A stretch of 64,000 nt of DNA from JAGTVG01 sp964543195. GTDB lineage: Bacteria; Bacteroidota; Bacteroidia; Cytophagales; Cyclobacteriaceae. Shown piece by piece: positions 40,799 through 50,110 of the stretch. The stretch is taken from contig CAZIXF010000017.1 in the NCBI GenBank assembly GCA_964543195.1, forward strand, positions 1 through 64,000, in the 5' to 3' direction. Below the pieces are notes generated by a model, which had not been told where the DNA came from, made no database searches, and worked only from the letters and a program-made list of their open reading frames with translations. A program made the translations under genes and the position numbers. Each line of letters starts with the position of its first letter. Position 1 is the first letter of the stretch.

Positions 40799-43708
40799 TT
40801 AATGCATTTCTATCGTTTCCGGTTCGGAATGATCACTCACCGGCACACAGCTGCAGAAAAGGTTCCTGTCGCCATAGGCACTGTCGATTCTGCTCACGCC
40901 AGGCCAGAATTTATTCTCCTTTACGAAGGGCAGTGGATACACCGCCTTTTCTCTTGAATACGGGAAAGTCCATTGGTCGTTTAAAGCTCTTTTCATGGAA
41001 TGAGGAGAATTTTTGAGCACATTATTTTCATTATCACTCTTACCGCCTATAATCTCTTCAATTTCATTCCTTATGTTCAGCAGGGCATCACAAAACCTGT
41101 CCAGTTCCGCCACGGTTTCACTTTCAGTCGGTTCGATCATCAATGTGCCGGGGACCGGAAAAGATACAGTGGGTGCGTGGAAGCCGTAATCCATCAGTCT
41201 TTTGGCTATATCTTCCACCTCAATATTATATTTCTTGAATTCCCGGCAGTCTACGATCATTTCATGGGCGCATCTTCCTTTGCTTCCTGAATAAAGTATT
41301 TTGTAATTCTTTTCAAGCCTGCTTTTTATATAATTCGTATTCAATATCGCTATGCGTGTAGCCTGGGTAAGCCCCTCAGCCCCCATCAACCAGATATAGG
41401 CGTAGGAAATAGCCAGTATACCAGCACTTCCCCAGGGAGCAGCAGAAATAGCCGTGATGGCTTTTTCACCACCGGTTTCCACAAGGGGATTCCCTGGCAG
41501 AAATGGTTTCAGATGTTCCGCCACACATATGGGTCCTACTCCGGGCCCTCCGCCACCATGTGGAATGCAGAATGTTTTATGAAGATTAAGATGACAGACA
41601 TCGGCTCCAATAATTGCAGGACTGCTCAGACCCACCTGGGCATTCATGTTGGCGCCATCCATATATACCTGGCCGCCATGGCGATGAATAATATCACAGA
41701 CTTCCTTTATCCCTTCTTCAAAAACACCATGGGTCGACGGATACGTCACCATGAGGGCAGAAAGATCATTGCTGTATTTATCCGCTTTTTCCTTCAGGTC
41801 GTTTATATCGATATTACCATGGTCATCACATTGTACGATCACTACATTCATGCCGGCCATAACTGCACTGGCGGGGTTGGTGCCATGGGCCGAAGAAGGG
41901 ATTAATGTGATATTCCTGTGCTTTTCTCCCCTGGATTCGTGATATGCCCGGATCACCATAAGTCCGGAGAATTCGCCCTGAGCTCCACTGTTGGGCTGCA
42001 CCGAAGTGGCGGCAAGGCCGGTGATCTCACTCAGCCAGTCTTCCAGGTCATGGATCAGATCAAGATATCCCTGCGCCTGATCTAATGGTGCATAAGGATG
42101 TAATGCGGCCAGTTCAGGCCATGAGACCGGAATCATCTCAGTGGTCGCATTCAATTTCATGGTACACGATCCGAGTGGTATCATACTGTGTACAAGCGAG
42201 AGATCCTTATTTTCCAGCCGCTTCAGATATCTCAGCATTTCATGTTCAGATTGGTATGAATTAAAGGTAGGATGCTTTAAATATCCGGATTTCCGGATCA
42301 GTTCATCCGGCCAGTCAAGGTAGATATCTTCCTGGAGATTATCCAAGGATTCATAAGCCGTATCCTGTTGCCGGGCTTCAGCCAGGATACGGTAAATAAC
42401 TTTTATATCCTCTTCGCGGGTGGTTTCGTCAATGGATATCCCGATATGACCGGTATTAAAATATCTGAAATTGACCTTTTCTTTTTCAGACAGTTCTTTT
42501 ATGATTTCTTTTTCTCCGGTCTTCACGCGGATTTTAAGGGTATCAAAATAGTCCCTGTTTTCCTGTGTGTAACCCAGCTTTTTCAGAGACCGGTCCAGAA
42601 GCACGGTCAAACCATAAATTCGCCGTGCGATTTTTTTCAGTCCTTCCGGGCCATGATATACCGCATACATGCCTGCCATTACGGCAAGCAGTACCTGTGC
42701 GGTACATATATTGGATGTAGCTTTTTCCCGCCGTATGTGTTGCTCCCTGGTCTGCAGGGCCATCCTGTAAGCAGGTTGATCCTCAGCATCTTTTGAAACA
42801 CCGATTATCCTTCCAGGGATATGCCGTTTATATTCCTCCCTGGTAGCGAAATAAGCCGCATGAGGACCGCCAAATCCGGGAGGAACACCAAATCGCTGTG
42901 TAGTGCCCACTACAGCCTCTGCGCCATATTCTCCCGGAGGAGTTAACAGGGTAAGACTGAGCAGGTCGGCGATGAACACAGTAAGCACATCCTTTTCCCG
43001 GGCTGTTTTTACCAGTTCACTGTAATTGGCAATAGCTCCATTTCCGTCGGGATACTGGAGTATCAGGCCAAAAATTTCCGGATCGTTCAATTCGGTTTCA
43101 TTTATCCGGGTGATCCTGAGTTCAATACCCAGGGGAACCGAGCGGGACCGCAGCACGTCCAGTGTCTGTGGAAAAATATTTTCATCTACCAGGAAGATAT
43201 TGGCATTTTTTTTATCCTTTTTACGTAATCCCAGGGCCATGCTCATTGCTTCCGCGGCAGCAGTACCCTCATCCAGCAATGAAGCATTGGCCAGATCCAT
43301 GGCGGTCAGGTCGCTGACCATGGTTTGAAAATTAATCAGGGCTTCAAGCCGGCCCTGGGCGATTTCCGCCTGGTAGGGTGTATAGGCCGTATACCAGCCC
43401 GGATTTTCAAGTACATTCCGCTGAATCACCGCAGGGGTGGTCGTATTATAATAACCCATACCGATATAGGATTTGAACACCTCATTCCTTATAACCAACT
43501 TTTTGATTTCATCAATGAACGACTTTTCGTCTATTGGCCCGGGGAGATCAAGTTCTTTCTCTGACCGGATCGCCGAAGGTATGGTTTTATCAATAAGTTG
43601 ATCCAGATCCTGAACGCCAATTTCCTTCAGCATCTTCTGAATATCTTTGTCATCAGGTCCTATATGTCTTGATCTGAAACTATCAAAGCACTTAATATTA
43701 ATTTTCAT
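40799..43708 (-). CDS. gcvP: Glycine dehydrogenase (aminomethyl-transferring), glycine cleavage P protein
   Basis: A 969-residue PLP enzyme, the usual size of the fused homodimeric P protein. It begins with the FRSRHIGPDDKDIQKML motif of the family. The N-terminal half has YTPYQAEIAQGRLEALINFQ. The C-terminal half has LGSCTMKLNATTEM, NSGAQGEFSGLMVIRAYH and the PLP lysine in HLNLHKTFCIPHGGGGPGVG. It decarboxylates glycine and loads the aminomethyl group on GcvH. gcvT and gcvH are not in the window, so the cleavage genes are dispersed here as is usual in Bacteroidota. Confidence 0.97.
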   Translation of the reverse strand: MKINIKCFDSFRSRHIGPDDKDIQKMLKEIGVQDLDQLIDKTIPSAIRSEKELDLPGPIDEKSFIDEIKKLVIRNEVFKSYIGMGYYNTTTPAVIQRNVLENPGWYTAYTPYQAEIAQGRLEALINFQTMVSDLTAMDLANASLLDEGTAAAEAMSMALGLRKKDKKNANIFLVDENIFPQTLDVLRSRSVPLGIELRITRINETELNDPEIFGLILQYPDGNGAIANYSELVKTAREKDVLTVFIADLLSLTLLTPPGEYGAEAVVGTTQRFGVPPGFGGPHAAYFATREEYKRHIPGRIIGVSKDAEDQPAYRMALQTREQHIRREKATSNICTAQVLLAVMAGMYAVYHGPEGLKKIARRIYGLTVLLDRSLKKLGYTQENRDYFDTLKIRVKTGEKEIIKELSEKEKVNFRYFNTGHIGISIDETTREEDIKVIYRILAEARQQDTAYESLDNLQEDIYLDWPDELIRKSGYLKHPTFNSYQSEHEMLRYLKRLENKDLSLVHSMIPLGSCTMKLNATTEMIPVSWPELAALHPYAPLDQAQGYLDLIHDLEDWLSEITGLAATSVQPNSGAQGEFSGLMVIRAYHESRGEKHRNITLIPSSAHGTNPASAVMAGMNVVIVQCDDHGNIDINDLKEKADKYSNDLSALMVTYPSTHGVFEEGIKEVCDIIHRHGGQVYMDGANMNAQVGLSSPAIIGADVCHLNLHKTFCIPHGGGGPGVGPICVAEHLKPFLPGNPLVETGGEKAITAISAAPWGSAGILAISYAYIWLMGAEGLTQATRIAILNTNYIKSRLEKNYKILYSGSKGRCAHEMIVDCREFKKYNIEVEDIAKRLMDYGFHAPTVSFPVPGTLMIEPTESETVAELDRFCDALLNIRNEIEEIIGGKSDNENNVLKNSPHSMKRALNDQWTFPYSREKAVYPLPFVKENKFWPGVSRIDSAYGDRNLFCSCVPVSDHSEPETIEMH

Positions 43709-43759
43709 ATCTTTACCGGCCTATGGATTAATTAACGGATTCTTCGTTATGTGTTGATA

Positions 43760-43767
43760 CAAAGGTA
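43760..43767 (-). promoter_or_regulatory. Predicted -7 box for gcvP
   Basis: The minus strand reads TACCTTTG, fitting TAnnTTTG, with a start point near 43752 and a leader of about 45 nt. The -33 TTG is not clear, and the site overlaps the region just before the divergent peptidase gene. Confidence 0.5.
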
Positions 43768-43817
43768 TAAGATATTGTTAAAAAAAAATGTTATTTCGAA
43801 TGCATAATAAAACAAGA

Positions 43818-45335
43818 ATGAATAAGAAGATTAATTTAATATTTGCACTTTTTTTTGGGTTTTATTCTGCTTTTGCTCAACAAACAATTCCGGTACAAGA
43901 AAATATACTGGAAAATGCCGTTGCATCTATCGATACCGGCGACTTAAAAAAATATATCGCTGTAATGGCAGCCGATTCACTTGAAGGAAGAGAGACCGGA
44001 ACGATCGGACAAAAAAAGGCCGCCGAATATCTCCGTTCGGTATTCAGGAAAAATGAGATCAATCCGGTATCGATCGGCGGACATAAAACATACTTTCAGG
44101 AATTCGAGCTTTACAGAGAAAAACCGGTTGAGATCTCCATAGTAGCCAGGAATGAACAGTTCAGTAACCTCCGGGACTTTATATATACGGGTTCGGTCAA
44201 CGATTCGATTATAAGTGAAATAATGCTGGTTTTCGGTGGATATGGGAGGAAAGAAGATTTCGCCGGTTTAGAGCAAAAATACGAGGGAGTGGTGATCTTG
44301 TCTACTTCCGGAAGTTATAGTGAGGAATTGAACCTGGCAGAAGAATACGGATATGAATATGTGTTTTTTATCCATGATTCCGGCGAACAGGCGTTTGAGG
44401 AGCTGGTAGATCTTTATCAAAGTTATTTTGGCTCATCGGGATTGAAATTCGAAAAGGACGAAAAGGAATATGACGAGGAACATATGTTTTTTATTTCTCC
44501 ATCCATGACGGAAAATCTTTTTGATTGTTCTATTGCCGATCTGAAGGAGGCAGCTGAAAAAAATACGCAGGGCAAAGTAAAAGCATTGAATTCGGTCCCA
44601 TCCATTGGGATTGAATTCAGGGCGAAGAAGGAGTTGGAGTTGGTACAAACCGAAAATGTACTGGGGATGATAAAAGGAATGGAAAAACCCGAAGAAGTGA
44701 TTATTATTTCTGCCCATTATGATCATCTTGGGATCAGGGATGGGGAGATCTACCATGGTGCGGATGATAACGGATCGGGTACGGCTACTTTACTTGAATT
44801 ATCAGAGGCTTTTTCAATAGCCAGGAAATATGGGATCGGTCCGGACCGAAGTATATTGTTCGTTGCATTTACGGGGGAAGAAAAGGGTCTGTTCGGATCG
44901 AGATATTATGTAAAAAATCCTGTAATTCCTTTAAGTCAGACTGTGGCCAATTTCAATATGGATATGATCGGAAGAACCGACCGCAGGTATACCCGTGATT
45001 CAAGTTATGTATATATCATTGGATCCGATAAAATATCTCCCGATCTGCACCGGATTTCCGAAGAGGTTAACAGGACTTATACCGGTCTGATCCTTGACTA
45101 TAAATATAACGATGAAGATGATCCCAACCGGTTATATTACAGATCGGATCATTACAGTTTTGCCAGAAATGGCATCCCGGTTATATTTTATTTTACCGGT
45201 CTTCATGAGGATTATCATAAGCCTACCGATACAGTCGACAAGATTGAACTGAACCGGGTGAAACTTATCGGGGATTTAATCTTTTTAACAGTTTGGGAGG
45301 TGGCGAACCGTGAAGATAGACTGGTAGTCAAATAA
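43818..45335 (+). CDS. Secreted M28 family zinc aminopeptidase
   Basis: About 505 residues from the ATG at 43818, which gives the clean signal peptide MNKKINLIFALFFGFYSAFA; an upstream ATG at 43788 would add ten residues. A protease-associated-like insert occupies about 100-250. The M28 metal set is visible: SAHYDHLGI (His), GADDNGSGTATLLELSEAF (Asp bridging), FTGEEKGLFGSRYY (Glu-Glu), NMDMIGR (Asp) and, near the C-terminus, YRSDHYSFARNGIPVIFY with the last His (LHEDYHKPTDT). It probably removes N-terminal residues from peptides in the periplasm. Confidence 0.94.
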   Translation: MNKKINLIFALFFGFYSAFAQQTIPVQENILENAVASIDTGDLKKYIAVMAADSLEGRETGTIGQKKAAEYLRSVFRKNEINPVSIGGHKTYFQEFELYREKPVEISIVARNEQFSNLRDFIYTGSVNDSIISEIMLVFGGYGRKEDFAGLEQKYEGVVILSTSGSYSEELNLAEEYGYEYVFFIHDSGEQAFEELVDLYQSYFGSSGLKFEKDEKEYDEEHMFFISPSMTENLFDCSIADLKEAAEKNTQGKVKALNSVPSIGIEFRAKKELELVQTENVLGMIKGMEKPEEVIIISAHYDHLGIRDGEIYHGADDNGSGTATLLELSEAFSIARKYGIGPDRSILFVAFTGEEKGLFGSRYYVKNPVIPLSQTVANFNMDMIGRTDRRYTRDSSYVYIIGSDKISPDLHRISEEVNRTYTGLILDYKYNDEDDPNRLYYRSDHYSFARNGIPVIFYFTGLHEDYHKPTDTVDKIELNRVKLIGDLIFLTVWEVANREDRLVVK

Positions 45336-45340
45336 AGAAA

Positions 45341-45370
45341 GAAGCCGGGAATTTGGGAGGGCCCGGCTTC
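45341..45370. terminator. Hairpin after the M28 peptidase gene
   Basis: GAAGCCGGG (45341-45349) pairs perfectly with CCCGGCTTC (45362-45370) around a 12-nt loop, 5 bp after the stop. No T run follows on the plus strand, so it is an imperfect intrinsic terminator or an mRNA-end hairpin. Confidence 0.6.
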
Positions 45371-45578
45371 AAAATTCAACCAGCTATGATAAGAGAAAGA
45401 TCTACTCAAATGTACAAAAATATTTTTTAAATGAAACAAAAAAATAAAAATTTTTTTTTCCTGTTTAATAAATGTGCGTTTCCTGATATTGTCGATTCTG
45501 TTAATTTAGCTCCAATTATTCGACGACAGTGTAAAACAAGTTTCCAGTGTGGCCGGACTGAGTTCAGGCAAGATCGAT

Positions 45579-45714
45579 TGGGGTTTCTGTTTGGAANNNN
45601 NNNNNNNNNNNNNNNNNNNNNNNNNNNNNNNNNNNNNNNNNNNNNNNNNNNNNNNNNNNNNNNNNNNNNNNNNNNNNNNNNNNNNNNNNNNNNNNNTGGG
45701 GTTTCTGTTTGGAA
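45579..45714. other. 100-N gap flanked by the same 18 bp on both sides
   Basis: TGGGGTTTCTGTTTGGAA occurs directly left (45579-45596) and directly right (45697-45714) of the N run at 45597-45696. The two contigs therefore probably overlap and the gap may be false, or a short tandem repeat is hidden. The whole 45371-45910 interval contains no convincing gene; an open frame from 45431 across the gap has no recognisable features. Confidence 0.9.
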
Positions 45715-45910
45715 GTCAAGGGAATATATTCCCGGGCGGGATGCAGGCAATGCCGGTTTTTCTCTTTGTCCGGTTAAGTAATACGGGAGGGAGGCGATTT
45801 GTTGTGAATATATACAGGTGAACAAAGATTTTTTCCTCCCCGGCCGGAAAATTTTTTATTTTAGCATGACGATCACCGGGCTATCGGGATCTTTTTAAAA
45901 AACTGACCTT

Positions 45911-47245
45911 ATGAAATCAATCTTAATTAAAAATGCCACACTTGTTGACCAGGGCAATACTTTTTCTTCCGATATTTTAATAGAAGACCGGTTTATCAGC
46001 CAGATTGGACACGCACTTGAATCGGCAAATGCATTGGAACTCAACGGAGAAGGTCTTTACGTACTCCCCGGGGTCATTGATGATCAGGTTCATTTCAGGG
46101 AGCCGGGTCTTATGAATAAGGCGGATATTTTCACCGAATCGAGGGCTGCGGTAGCCGGAGGCATTACTTCCTACATGGAAATGCCGAACACGATACCTCA
46201 AACCCTTTCACAGGAATTGCTTGAACAGAAATATCAGATTGCTGCCGGAAAATCTCTGGCCAATTATAGTTTTTACATGGGCACCTCCAACGATAATCAT
46301 GATGAGGTATTAAAAACGGACCCGGAAAAGGTATGCGGGATCAAGATATTTATGGGTTCCTCAACCGGAAATATGCTTGTGGATGATCAGAAATCACTCG
46401 AAAAGATCTTTTCGGAATCACCCATGCTGATTGCAACCCATTGCGAGGATGAAACCATTATTCGTAAAAATGCGGATAACGCAAGAAAAAAATACGGGGA
46501 ATCAGTCCCCATTCATCTACATCCGGAAATTCGTTCTACCGAGGCCTGTTATGCCTCCTCCTCACGGGCCGTTTTATTGGCGAGGAAATTCAATACCCGT
46601 CTGCATGTCCTTCATATTTCCACGGCACGTGAACTGGATCTTTTCGAATCGGGAATACCTGTTGAAGAAAAAACGATAACCGCTGAAGCCTGTATCCATC
46701 ATTTGTGGTTTACTTCGAACGATTATGAAGAAAAAGGTTCACAGATAAAATGGAATCCTGCAGTAAAGAAACCGGCTGACAGAGAAGCGTTAAGAAAGGC
46801 TGTGATCTCGGGGTTGATCGATGTGATCGCTACCGATCATGCGCCGCATACCCTTCAGGAAAAGCAGAACACCTATTTCAATGCCCCATCGGGCGGACCC
46901 CTGGTACAGCATGCTTTACCTGCTATGCTGGAAATGGTGCATGAAGGCATTTTTACACTTGAGCAGGTAGTACAGAAAATGGCCCATGATCCGGCGAGAT
47001 TATTCAGAATCGATCGCAGGGGGTATATCCGGGAGGGCTATTATGCCGACCTGGTTATGGTCGATATGGATTCACCCTGGAAGGTTGAAAAGGATAATAT
47101 TCTGTATAAATGCGGCTGGTCCCCATTTGAAGGCAGGCAGTTCCGGTCGAAGGTCATTCACACCATGGTGTCAGGCCACCTTATTTACCGGGATGGAGAG
47201 TTTATTTCGGGAGAAAACGGGATGCGATTATCTTTCAAAAGATAA
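45911..47245 (+). CDS. pyrC: Dihydroorotase, Bacteroidota type
   Basis: A 444-residue amidohydrolase of the class I dihydroorotase type, catalysing carbamoyl-aspartate to dihydroorotate in pyrimidine synthesis. GVIDDQVHFREPG (55-67) occupies the metal-binding HxH position but reads Gln59-x-His61, the variant I associate with Bacteroidota. KIFMGSSTGNML near 141-152, ATHCEDE near 174, LHVLHIST near 234, TAEACIHHLWF near 256 and ATDHAPHT near 308-315 complete the active site. The usual carbamylated Lys-containing loop is altered accordingly. It is followed after 16 bp by the promoter of tRNA-His. Confidence 0.93.
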   Translation: MKSILIKNATLVDQGNTFSSDILIEDRFISQIGHALESANALELNGEGLYVLPGVIDDQVHFREPGLMNKADIFTESRAAVAGGITSYMEMPNTIPQTLSQELLEQKYQIAAGKSLANYSFYMGTSNDNHDEVLKTDPEKVCGIKIFMGSSTGNMLVDDQKSLEKIFSESPMLIATHCEDETIIRKNADNARKKYGESVPIHLHPEIRSTEACYASSSRAVLLARKFNTRLHVLHISTARELDLFESGIPVEEKTITAEACIHHLWFTSNDYEEKGSQIKWNPAVKKPADREALRKAVISGLIDVIATDHAPHTLQEKQNTYFNAPSGGPLVQHALPAMLEMVHEGIFTLEQVVQKMAHDPARLFRIDRRGYIREGYYADLVMVDMDSPWKVEKDNILYKCGWSPFEGRQFRSKVIHTMVSGHLIYRDGEFISGENGMRLSFKR

Positions 47246-47260
47246 ATCAAAGCGTTTATT

Positions 47261-47290
47261 TTGTATATAATTTACAATACATTAGCTTTG
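47261..47290 (+). promoter_or_regulatory. Bacteroidota promoter of tRNA-His
   Basis: TTG at 47261-47263, a 19-nt spacer, then TAGCTTTG at 47283-47290 match the TTG/TAnnTTTG consensus exactly. The tRNA begins 12 nt further. Confidence 0.85.
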
Positions 47291-47302
47291 CACTCCTTAG
47301 CT

Positions 47303-47377
47303 GGTGGTTGTAGCTCAGTTGGTTAGAGCGCCAGATTGTGGCTCTGGAGGTCGCCGGTTCGAATCCGGTCTTCCACC
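47303..47377 (+). tRNA. tRNA-His (anticodon GTG)
   Basis: The cloverleaf is complete: D arm GCTCAGTTGGTTAGAGC, anticodon stem CCAGA/TCTGG around TTGTGGC with anticodon GTG, and T arm GCCGG-TTCGAAT-CCGGT. A G precedes position 1 (47303), the extra G-1 of tRNA-His, opposite discriminator C73 at 47377. The acceptor stem GTGGTTG/CTTCCAC contains two U-U positions, which I believe is usual for this phylum. CCA is not encoded. Confidence 0.96.
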
Positions 47378-47478
47378 CTTGTTTTCCACCATTTATTTTT
47401 TTCTTACTTTTTCAAAAAAATACATAATAAGTTGATTTTTATCCATTAATTTGGAGTGAAAATGGCATTTAGGATACG

Positions 47479-48504
47479 ATGGCTGTTGAAAATGGCAGTA
47501 TACTGGTTGTAGATGATGATGAGGATGTTTTGCTTGCGGCGAAATTTCTCCTGAAGCGCCATTTTGCCCGGATTGAAACCATCAACTCCCCGGAATTCAT
47601 TGATGATCTGCTTGAAAAGAATGATTTCGATGTGGCGCTGCTCGATATGAATTATACGGCAGGAGCCACCACCGGTCAGGAGGGATTTGATCTTTTGAAT
47701 TATCTCACCGTCAATTCTCCGAAAACCCGGATTGTGATGATGACGGCGTATGGCGATATTGATCTGGCCATAAAGGCCATAAAGGAAGGCGCAGTTGATT
47801 TTATTGTGAAACCCTGGGATAATGCTAAGCTGGTCAATACGGTTATTTCCGCGTTCAAAAAGGTACCCGAAAACCTGAAAATTGAAAAAATCAGGACCGA
47901 TTCCCCCAAACAGCCTTTAAGTGATGATTCCACAGCAATGTCCGAAGTGGAAAGAATATTTATGTTTCTCGATATTACATCCTCTACCTCCATTGCTGAA
48001 AAACTGGGCCATGTGAAGTTTTTTGAGTTGTTGAATGATTTTTTCAAGGATATAGCCGATCCAATCCATGAACATGACGGTGAAATATATCAGTATGTCG
48101 GCGATGAGGTGGTGGTTTCATGGCCATTCAAGGAAGGGGTCAGGGATTTTAATGTGCTGCATTGTTTTTTTGACATCGTAGATACCATCAATCAACTGGA
48201 AGACCGATATAAGGAACGTTATGGTCAGGCACCTGCTTTCAAGGCGGGTATTCATTACGGGAAAGTGTCAACGGGTACAATAGGCACCTTAAAAAAGGAA
48301 ATTATCTATACGGGAGATGTGCTGAATACAACCAGCCGGATCGAGGGACAATGTAACTATTATAAGGTGAACAACCTCTTATCCAAAGCGCTGATCGATC
48401 AGTTCCCCGAGGCAAATCATTTCGAGTTTAAAGAAATAGGCGAGATCAGCCTCAGAGGCAAAGCTACCAATGTGACTCTTTATACCTGCAATAGAAAAAA
48501 CTGA
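47479..48504 (+). CDS. Response regulator with class III nucleotidyl cyclase output
   Basis: A 341-residue cytoplasmic protein. The receiver domain (1-125) is intact: acidic pocket D12-D14, phosphoacceptor D56 (LLDMNY), T89 and K111 (VKPW). A class III cyclase domain follows (about 155-340): metal Asp D165 (FLDITSST) and D209 (VGDEVVVSW), FKAGIHYGKVSTGTIG (253-268) and the transition-state pair N283/R287 (LNTTSRIEG). Lys255 matches the adenine-recognition Lys of adenylate cyclases, but its usual Asp/Thr partner position appears to be Ile, so cAMP is likely but not certain. No histidine kinase is next to it. Confidence 0.9.
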   Translation: MAVENGSILVVDDDEDVLLAAKFLLKRHFARIETINSPEFIDDLLEKNDFDVALLDMNYTAGATTGQEGFDLLNYLTVNSPKTRIVMMTAYGDIDLAIKAIKEGAVDFIVKPWDNAKLVNTVISAFKKVPENLKIEKIRTDSPKQPLSDDSTAMSEVERIFMFLDITSSTSIAEKLGHVKFFELLNDFFKDIADPIHEHDGEIYQYVGDEVVVSWPFKEGVRDFNVLHCFFDIVDTINQLEDRYKERYGQAPAFKAGIHYGKVSTGTIGTLKKEIIYTGDVLNTTSRIEGQCNYYKVNNLLSKALIDQFPEANHFEFKEIGEISLRGKATNVTLYTCNRKN

Positions 48505-48524
48505 TATTTCCGGATACCGATCTT

Positions 48525-49136
48525 TTATCCTTTTGCGGTGATCATCTTATTATGGAATTTAAGGATTTGGGGAATTACTAAATGATCGTTATCATTGTTA
48601 ATGACGAAATCAGCCAGCTCTTTTTTTTTCTCTTCCGGCCATTGGGTATGTATAATTTTTTTTATATCATCGGCCGTCCGGTGGGGATCCCTTAAGAGAA
48701 CCCGTTCTATTCTTATCTTTTCCGGAGCCGATACAAATATCACCTTATCGAGCTGTTTATATGTTCCGGCCTCAAACAATAATGCCGCTTCTTTGAGGGT
48801 ATAAGGGGATAGCCTGTGCTCATTTAACCAATTCCGGTAATCTTCGCCCACCCTTGGATGTACGAGGCCATTGAGGATTTTCAGTTTTTTTTCATCATTG
48901 AACACGTGAGTGGCCAGATAGGAGCGGTTCAGGCCTCCATCCTTATAGGCTTGTTCGCCAAATTCCCGGATGATCTCGTCCCTCAATTCCTCATGATGGT
49001 TCATAAGATATTTTGCCCGTTCATCTGCATCATATACTGGGATCCCAAGTAATTTGAATACTTTGGAAACAATCGATTTACCGGCACCAATGCCTCCTGT
49101 GATGCCGACTTTAGCTGTTTGATTATTCCGGAGCAT
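48525..49136 (-). CDS. coaE: Dephospho-CoA kinase
   Basis: A 203-residue kinase for the last step of CoA synthesis. The P-loop GITGGIGAGKS (12-22) is followed by the CoaE markers VYDADERAK near 34, FNDEKKLKILNGLVHPRV near 78-95, EAALLFEAG near 116 and DPHRTADDI near 150. It is the last gene of a seven-gene minus-strand operon and overlaps the 3' end of ybbR by 14 bp. It meets the cyclase gene tail to tail 20 bp away. Confidence 0.95.
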   Translation of the reverse strand: MLRNNQTAKVGITGGIGAGKSIVSKVFKLLGIPVYDADERAKYLMNHHEELRDEIIREFGEQAYKDGGLNRSYLATHVFNDEKKLKILNGLVHPRVGEDYRNWLNEHRLSPYTLKEAALLFEAGTYKQLDKVIFVSAPEKIRIERVLLRDPHRTADDIKKIIHTQWPEEKKKELADFVINNDNDHLVIPQILKFHNKMITAKG

Positions 49137-50094
49137 GGATTACCTTAACTTTTGTTGTATCCAGTGAGGCGCTTTTTACATACGGAGGTATTTGAATAAC
49201 TTCCAGGTTAATGGTAGAATCGTTGGGATTCATATTGTTATAGTCGGCTATGATCATAAAATCGGTAGGATCATATGTGTCTGTAGAACCGGCTTCTATT
49301 TCAAACCCGACATTAATTTGACCGGGCCGCACAAATACGGTTGAATCCAACGGAAAATTGACCAGCTCCACATTAATTTCATCGTGTCGGCTTATAAAAT
49401 TCGAAACATTCATTCGTACCCGGACCTCACTGGGAATAAATGAAAACATTTCCCTGTTAAGGTAAGTGATTGGAAAATACCGGTCAATATTTTCATCAAT
49501 GTTTTCCAGTGGTATATGGAAATGAAGTGTATCGGATAAAGTATCGAGAATGCTTTCCGGTCCCATTAAAAGTATCGTATCCGGGGAAAGGGATACAGAA
49601 CCCACCACCTCATAATTATCAGCCAGATCCAGTGAATTCATATTTAACACCGGAATGAGTTTCTTGTTATCGACCGGCTGAATATTAAAGGTAATTGAAT
49701 CCGTTGCCACAAAATTAAGATTCAAAGGATCGATATGCTGTGATAACAGGGGTTCGATATTAATCCGGGATATCTGCCGGGTTTCGTAAGGATTGTTTAT
49801 TGAGATTTCAAGCGGCTTCTTATTAAGTGAGATAGTCTGTTTCAAAAGATCCCATCCGATGCCGGTCACATTGGCTTCAATATGCTGAGGCGGTTTCTTT
49901 ACCACAATCGCATTTTCCTCATGAAAGGTTAATTCGATGGGGCAGCGTATAAAAGTTGTATAGGACTCATTCAAGGCACTCAGTAACCATATAATAGATG
50001 CTCCCAGCACACTGAGAGCAATTATTTTCAAATCCTGATTACTGGGTGCAATGATGGATTTAAGCCATCTGCCTATTTTTACTATTTGATTCAA
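49123..50094 (-). CDS. YbbR-like domain protein
   Basis: A 323-residue protein with one N-terminal membrane helix (LKIIALSVLGASIIWLLSAL, about 22-41), then YbbR-type beta domains facing the periplasm (IRCPIELTFHEENAIVVKKP; GIGWDLLKQTISLNKKPLEI; VSLSPDTILLMGPESILDTL). In Firmicutes such proteins (CdaR) control the c-di-AMP cyclase CdaA. No cdaA is in this window, so the partner is unknown. It overlaps coaE and follows yajC by 16 bp. Confidence 0.85.
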   Translation of the reverse strand: MNQIVKIGRWLKSIIAPSNQDLKIIALSVLGASIIWLLSALNESYTTFIRCPIELTFHEENAIVVKKPPQHIEANVTGIGWDLLKQTISLNKKPLEISINNPYETRQISRINIEPLLSQHIDPLNLNFVATDSITFNIQPVDNKKLIPVLNMNSLDLADNYEVVGSVSLSPDTILLMGPESILDTLSDTLHFHIPLENIDENIDRYFPITYLNREMFSFIPSEVRVRMNVSNFISRHDEINVELVNFPLDSTVFVRPGQINVGFEIEAGSTDTYDPTDFMIIADYNNMNPNDSTINLEVIQIPPYVKSASLDTTKVKVIHAPE

Positions 50095-50110
50095 TCAATT
50101 ATGTTGTGCT

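Noticed and set aside
45341..45370. Strong Rho-independent terminator after the M28 gene
   Set aside because: The stem is perfect but no T run follows on the plus strand, so it is kept only as a hairpin with moderate confidence.
45427..45825. Open frames crossing the third gap on both strands
   Set aside because: They depend on the N placeholder, have no recognisable motif or signal, and the gap is probably an artefact of overlapping contig ends.
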